From contig JBKHHW010000159.1 in assembly GCA_046538945.1 (NCBI GenBank), forward strand, positions 1 through 7,529: a stretch of 7,529 bases of DNA, in the 5' to 3' direction. Shown here one piece after another: positions 5,485 to 7,529 of the stretch; the stretch's first letter is position 1, and each line of letters begins with the position of its first letter. The notes beneath the pieces were generated by a model. The model saw only the letters and a program-made list of their open reading frames with translations. It was not told the DNA's origin and did not search any database. The stretch is from JAEZKC01 sp046538945. Lineage in GTDB: Bacteria > Fibrobacterota > Chitinivibrionia > Chitinivibrionales > Chitinispirillaceae. The position numbers and the translations under genes are program-made.

Positions 5485-6333
5485 ATGGGAAAACTGGTTT
5501 ACTTTTTTACGGAAGCGGTCAGAGGCTTTTACCAGGCCAAACTGATGACCTTTGTGTCTATCCTGACCATTACCGCCACCCTTTTTCTGATCAGCGGTGT
5601 GTTCATCGGGCTGATGAATATAAATGATGTGCTCAAGCGCTCAGAGAGCCAGGCCGACATCGTGGTGTATTTCACTGAAGTAGCTTCCCGGGATGAAGCG
5701 TCACAGAAAAAGGTCTACCAAAAGATACGGAAAATGCCCGAGATTGCTTCTGCGGCGCTGGTGAGCAAGGATAGCGCATGGAACAGGTTCAGGGCGCAGT
5801 ACGGAGACGAGATGCTCGAGGCGGTGGATGAGAATCCGTTCCCTGCATCTGTGGAGCTGATCCTTATGGAGGGCAGCCGAAGCTCCGAGCAGGTAAGTGA
5901 GCTTCAGCGCAAGGTATCTTCTTTTAGCGCAGTGGAATCGGTCGAGTATTCCCAGAAGTGGCTTGATTACATTAAGGATCTGCGTAACCAGTTCTATTGG
6001 GTGTCGGCTGTGGTGGGTTTGGTTGTATTTCTTGCGCTTCATTCCATTGTTTCCAACACCATAAAGCTCACGATCTATGCCAGAAGAGATCTGGTGAGGA
6101 ATATGCATTATGTGGGAGCAACCGATCTGTTCATAAAAATGCCCTTTCTGCTGGAGGGAATGCTTCAGGGGCTTATTGGTGGAGTCCTCTGCATTGTGGC
6201 CCTGTTTGCTGCCAGAATTCTGACCCAGTTTTCACTCAACTGGTGCTTTTCTTACCTGCCTTTCATCATCATCATAGGGGTCTTGTTCGGGTGGCTTGGA
6301 AGCCAGAGTGCTGTTCGCAAATTCTTGGTCTGA
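5485..6333 (+). CDS. ftsX: Cell-division protein FtsX
   Basis: A 282-residue inner-membrane protein with the four-helix FtsX layout: a short cytoplasmic N-terminus (YFFTEAVRGFYQAKLMTFVS), TM1 at about 21-44, a periplasmic domain at 45-168, then TM2 at 171-190, TM3 at 221-243 and TM4 at 257-274. Family markers are DENPFPASVEL (115-125), NTIKLTIYARR (191-201) and VGATDLFIKMPFLLEGMLQG (210-229). FtsX normally pairs with the ATPase FtsE and uses its periplasmic loop to control EnvC-type amidase activators at the septum. The cytoplasmic loop usually read as RREEIEIMRLVGA is RRDLVRNMHYVGA here. No ftsE precedes it: the upstream neighbour is the LpoA-like gene, 108 bases away. The ATG at 5485 has only a weak GGAT ribosome-binding sequence. 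The end overlaps the preferred start of the EnvC-like gene. Confidence 0.93.
   Translation: MGKLVYFFTEAVRGFYQAKLMTFVSILTITATLFLISGVFIGLMNINDVLKRSESQADIVVYFTEVASRDEASQKKVYQKIRKMPEIASAALVSKDSAWNRFRAQYGDEMLEAVDENPFPASVELILMEGSRSSEQVSELQRKVSSFSAVESVEYSQKWLDYIKDLRNQFYWVSAVVGLVVFLALHSIVSNTIKLTIYARRDLVRNMHYVGATDLFIKMPFLLEGMLQGLIGGVLCIVALFAARILTQFSLNWCFSYLPFIIIIGVLFGWLGSQSAVRKFLV
6276..6280 (+). promoter_or_regulatory. Ribosome-binding site inside ftsX for envC
   Basis: AGGGG sits ten bases before GTG 6291, within the codons for the last membrane helix of FtsX. It decides the start because the only in-frame ATG (5997) is far upstream inside ftsX and would add about 100 residues of shadow translation before the signal peptide. 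The arrangement implies translational coupling of the two partners. Confidence 0.5.
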
Positions 6334-7493
6334 TATTTCTCCTGATCGCCGTGCTGACCTGTTCGCTTCAGGCCCAGAGCAAGTCGGTGGTCTCCCGGGT
6401 GGAAGAGGAGATCAGTCAGAATATGGGTGCGCTCGATTCGGTCAAAACGGAACTTGAGAAGGGCAGAGCACGGCTCAGGGAGCTTCAGAGCGAGGAGGGA
6501 AATTACCTCAGCCGCCTCGAACAGCTGGAAAAGAATATCGCTGCATCCGAGACGTACCTTGAGATGGTGCAGCTTCAGATCGATACGGTTGGAGTCACCC
6601 TCGATTCGCTCAACGATTCCCTGGGGCGGGCGGAGGTGGAGCTCAAGAAGGCGCGGGAGCTGATGAAAAGGAGGCTGCGCAATGCCTATAAGAGCAGGGA
6701 GATAAGCAAGCTGCAGATGCTTCTGACCTCCAGGAGTCCGGTTGAACTGATACAGAGAATCCGTTATTTTCAAGAATTGAACCGTTACGACAAGCGTCTT
6801 GCGGAGAAGATTGAGACTACCATCAGCAGTATCGATCAGAAGAAGATCATACAGGAAAAGAAAATGGAGCAGCTCGAGGTGCTTTTTGCGGAAAAGCAGC
6901 AGGAGCAGGAGCAGCTGGTGGAGGAGGAGAGCTCCAGGAGGTCCGTTCTGGAGGATATCCGCACCAAAAAAGATTCGTATGCGTCTATGGTGAAGGAGCT
7001 TGAGGCGGCTCAGGAGCAGCTTGATGGAATAGTCAAGCTGCTGGAGCAGAAACGGAAGAAGGCCAAAGAGCTTGACCGCAAGGCGAAAGTTGCGTTTCAG
7101 AAGAGGAAGGGCGAATTGTCCTGGCCTGTGAAGGGTAAGGTGATCAGCAAGTTCGGCAAGGTGGTCCACCCTGTTTACAAGACGGTCATAATGAATAAAG
7201 GAATCGACATCGCCGCCAAAAAGGGCGACCCTGTTGAATGTGTCGCCTTTGGCAGTGTGGTGCATGTCGGGTGGATGCGCGGGATGGGCAAGCTGGTGAT
7301 CGTGGATCATCAGGGCGGGTATATTACGGTCTACGCCCACCTGGACGAGATAAAGGTGGATATGGATCAGGAAGTTGATATCGGGACGGTGCTGGGCAGT
7401 GTCGGAGAGACGGGCTCGGCGAGCGGCGCGAAGCTGCATTTTGAAATCAGGAAGACGGCGGAGTCGCTGGATCCGCAGGAGTGGTTGGATTAA
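6291..7493 (+). CDS. envC: EnvC-like murein hydrolase activator, degenerate M23 domain
   Basis: An exported coiled-coil protein with a C-terminal LytM/M23 domain, predicted to be the periplasmic partner of FtsX that activates cell-wall amidases. I choose GTG 6291 because AGGGG at 6276-6280 lies ten bases upstream and it yields a 400-residue protein with a signal peptide (MAWKPECCSQ, hydrophobic ILGLIFLLIAVL, cleavage near SLQA|QS at 28). This start overlaps ftsX by 43 bases. Residues 32-130 and 165-272 are long charged coiled coils, with the usual break LQMLLTSRSPVELIQRIRY between them. The M23 domain covers about 275-398. The first metal His is Asn (N302 in MNKGID), D306 is kept, H350 (YAHL) is kept, and the HxH pair is K381-L-H383. 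Two key residues are thus lost, as in E. coli EnvC, which has no hydrolase activity and works as an activator. The stop is TAA at 7491-7493. Confidence 0.9.
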   Translation: MAWKPECCSQILGLIFLLIAVLTCSLQAQSKSVVSRVEEEISQNMGALDSVKTELEKGRARLRELQSEEGNYLSRLEQLEKNIAASETYLEMVQLQIDTVGVTLDSLNDSLGRAEVELKKARELMKRRLRNAYKSREISKLQMLLTSRSPVELIQRIRYFQELNRYDKRLAEKIETTISSIDQKKIIQEKKMEQLEVLFAEKQQEQEQLVEEESSRRSVLEDIRTKKDSYASMVKELEAAQEQLDGIVKLLEQKRKKAKELDRKAKVAFQKRKGELSWPVKGKVISKFGKVVHPVYKTVIMNKGIDIAAKKGDPVECVAFGSVVHVGWMRGMGKLVIVDHQGGYITVYAHLDEIKVDMDQEVDIGTVLGSVGETGSASGAKLHFEIRKTAESLDPQEWLD

Positions 7494-7529
7494 TGTTCAG
7501 CGTTCAAGCTCAACGTTGTCCGTTATCCG

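Noticed and set aside
6264..6275. CAT trinucleotide repeat as a phase-variable tract
   Set aside because: Four units only, coding for the Ile run of a membrane helix; slippage in threes would not shift the frame.
5997..6290. ATG 5997 as start of the EnvC-like protein
   Set aside because: It would add about 100 residues of out-of-frame ftsX translation ahead of a clear signal peptide.
6252..7439. Long minus-strand open frame of 395 codons opposite the EnvC-like gene
   Set aside because: It is the antisense shadow of the Glu/Lys/Leu-rich coiled coil; the translation is a Leu/His/Arg-rich string with no domain.
7494..7529. Short imperfect inverted repeat CGTT...AACG after the EnvC-like gene as a terminator
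   Set aside because: Four-base arms with no T-run; too weak, and the window ends here.

Overview
This 7.5 kb stretch comes from a diderm (Gram-negative type) bacterium. The evidence is three Sec-type exported proteins, an FtsX/EnvC-type divisome pair and an LpoA-like periplasmic protein. UGA acts as a normal stop at the ends of four well-delimited genes. The phylum cannot be fixed by eye. The gene mix (bifunctional nuclease, TPR + type-1 periplasmic-binding protein, EF-hand remnant) would fit the Fibrobacterota/FCB or deltaproteobacterial side, but that is a weak inference.

Layout. Positions 1-176, minus strand: the 5' end of an unrecognised exported protein that runs off the left edge. Positions 177-410: AT-rich divergent intergenic region. 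Positions 411-1376, plus strand: an aminoglycoside/choline-kinase-fold phosphotransferase, probably of the EcKinase-like branch. Positions 1377-1691: a decayed tandem EF-hand calcium-binding gene, broken by two TGA codons and at least one frameshift. Positions 1692-2016: non-coding, holding a good sigma-70-like promoter embedded in an inverted repeat, and a 5' leader hairpin. Positions 2017-2964: a secreted M23 (LytM) endopeptidase with a complete metal site and a C-terminal LysM domain. Positions 3090-3569: a bifunctional nuclease (BFN/DUF151) family protein. Positions 3577-5376: a periplasmic TPR + LpoA/Peripla_BP_6-type protein. Positions 5485-6333: FtsX. Positions 6291-7493: an EnvC-like coiled-coil protein with a degenerate M23 domain, overlapping the end of ftsX. 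The last 36 bases hold nothing I can support.

How the genes work together. Four of the five genes from 2017 to 7493 deal with peptidoglycan. There is an active-looking LysM-anchored endopeptidase, a candidate activator of peptidoglycan synthases, and the FtsX-EnvC pair, in which FtsX transmits a cytoplasmic signal to a non-catalytic EnvC that switches on cell-wall amidases. FtsE, the ATPase partner of FtsX and normally encoded just upstream, is absent. Its place is taken by the LpoA-like gene, so the cluster pairs a synthase-side candidate with a hydrolase-side regulator. The most notable points are the missing ftsE, the loss of metal and catalytic residues in the EnvC-like protein but not in the upstream M23 protein, and the EF-hand pseudogene whose two stop codons fall at equivalent positions just before calcium loops.
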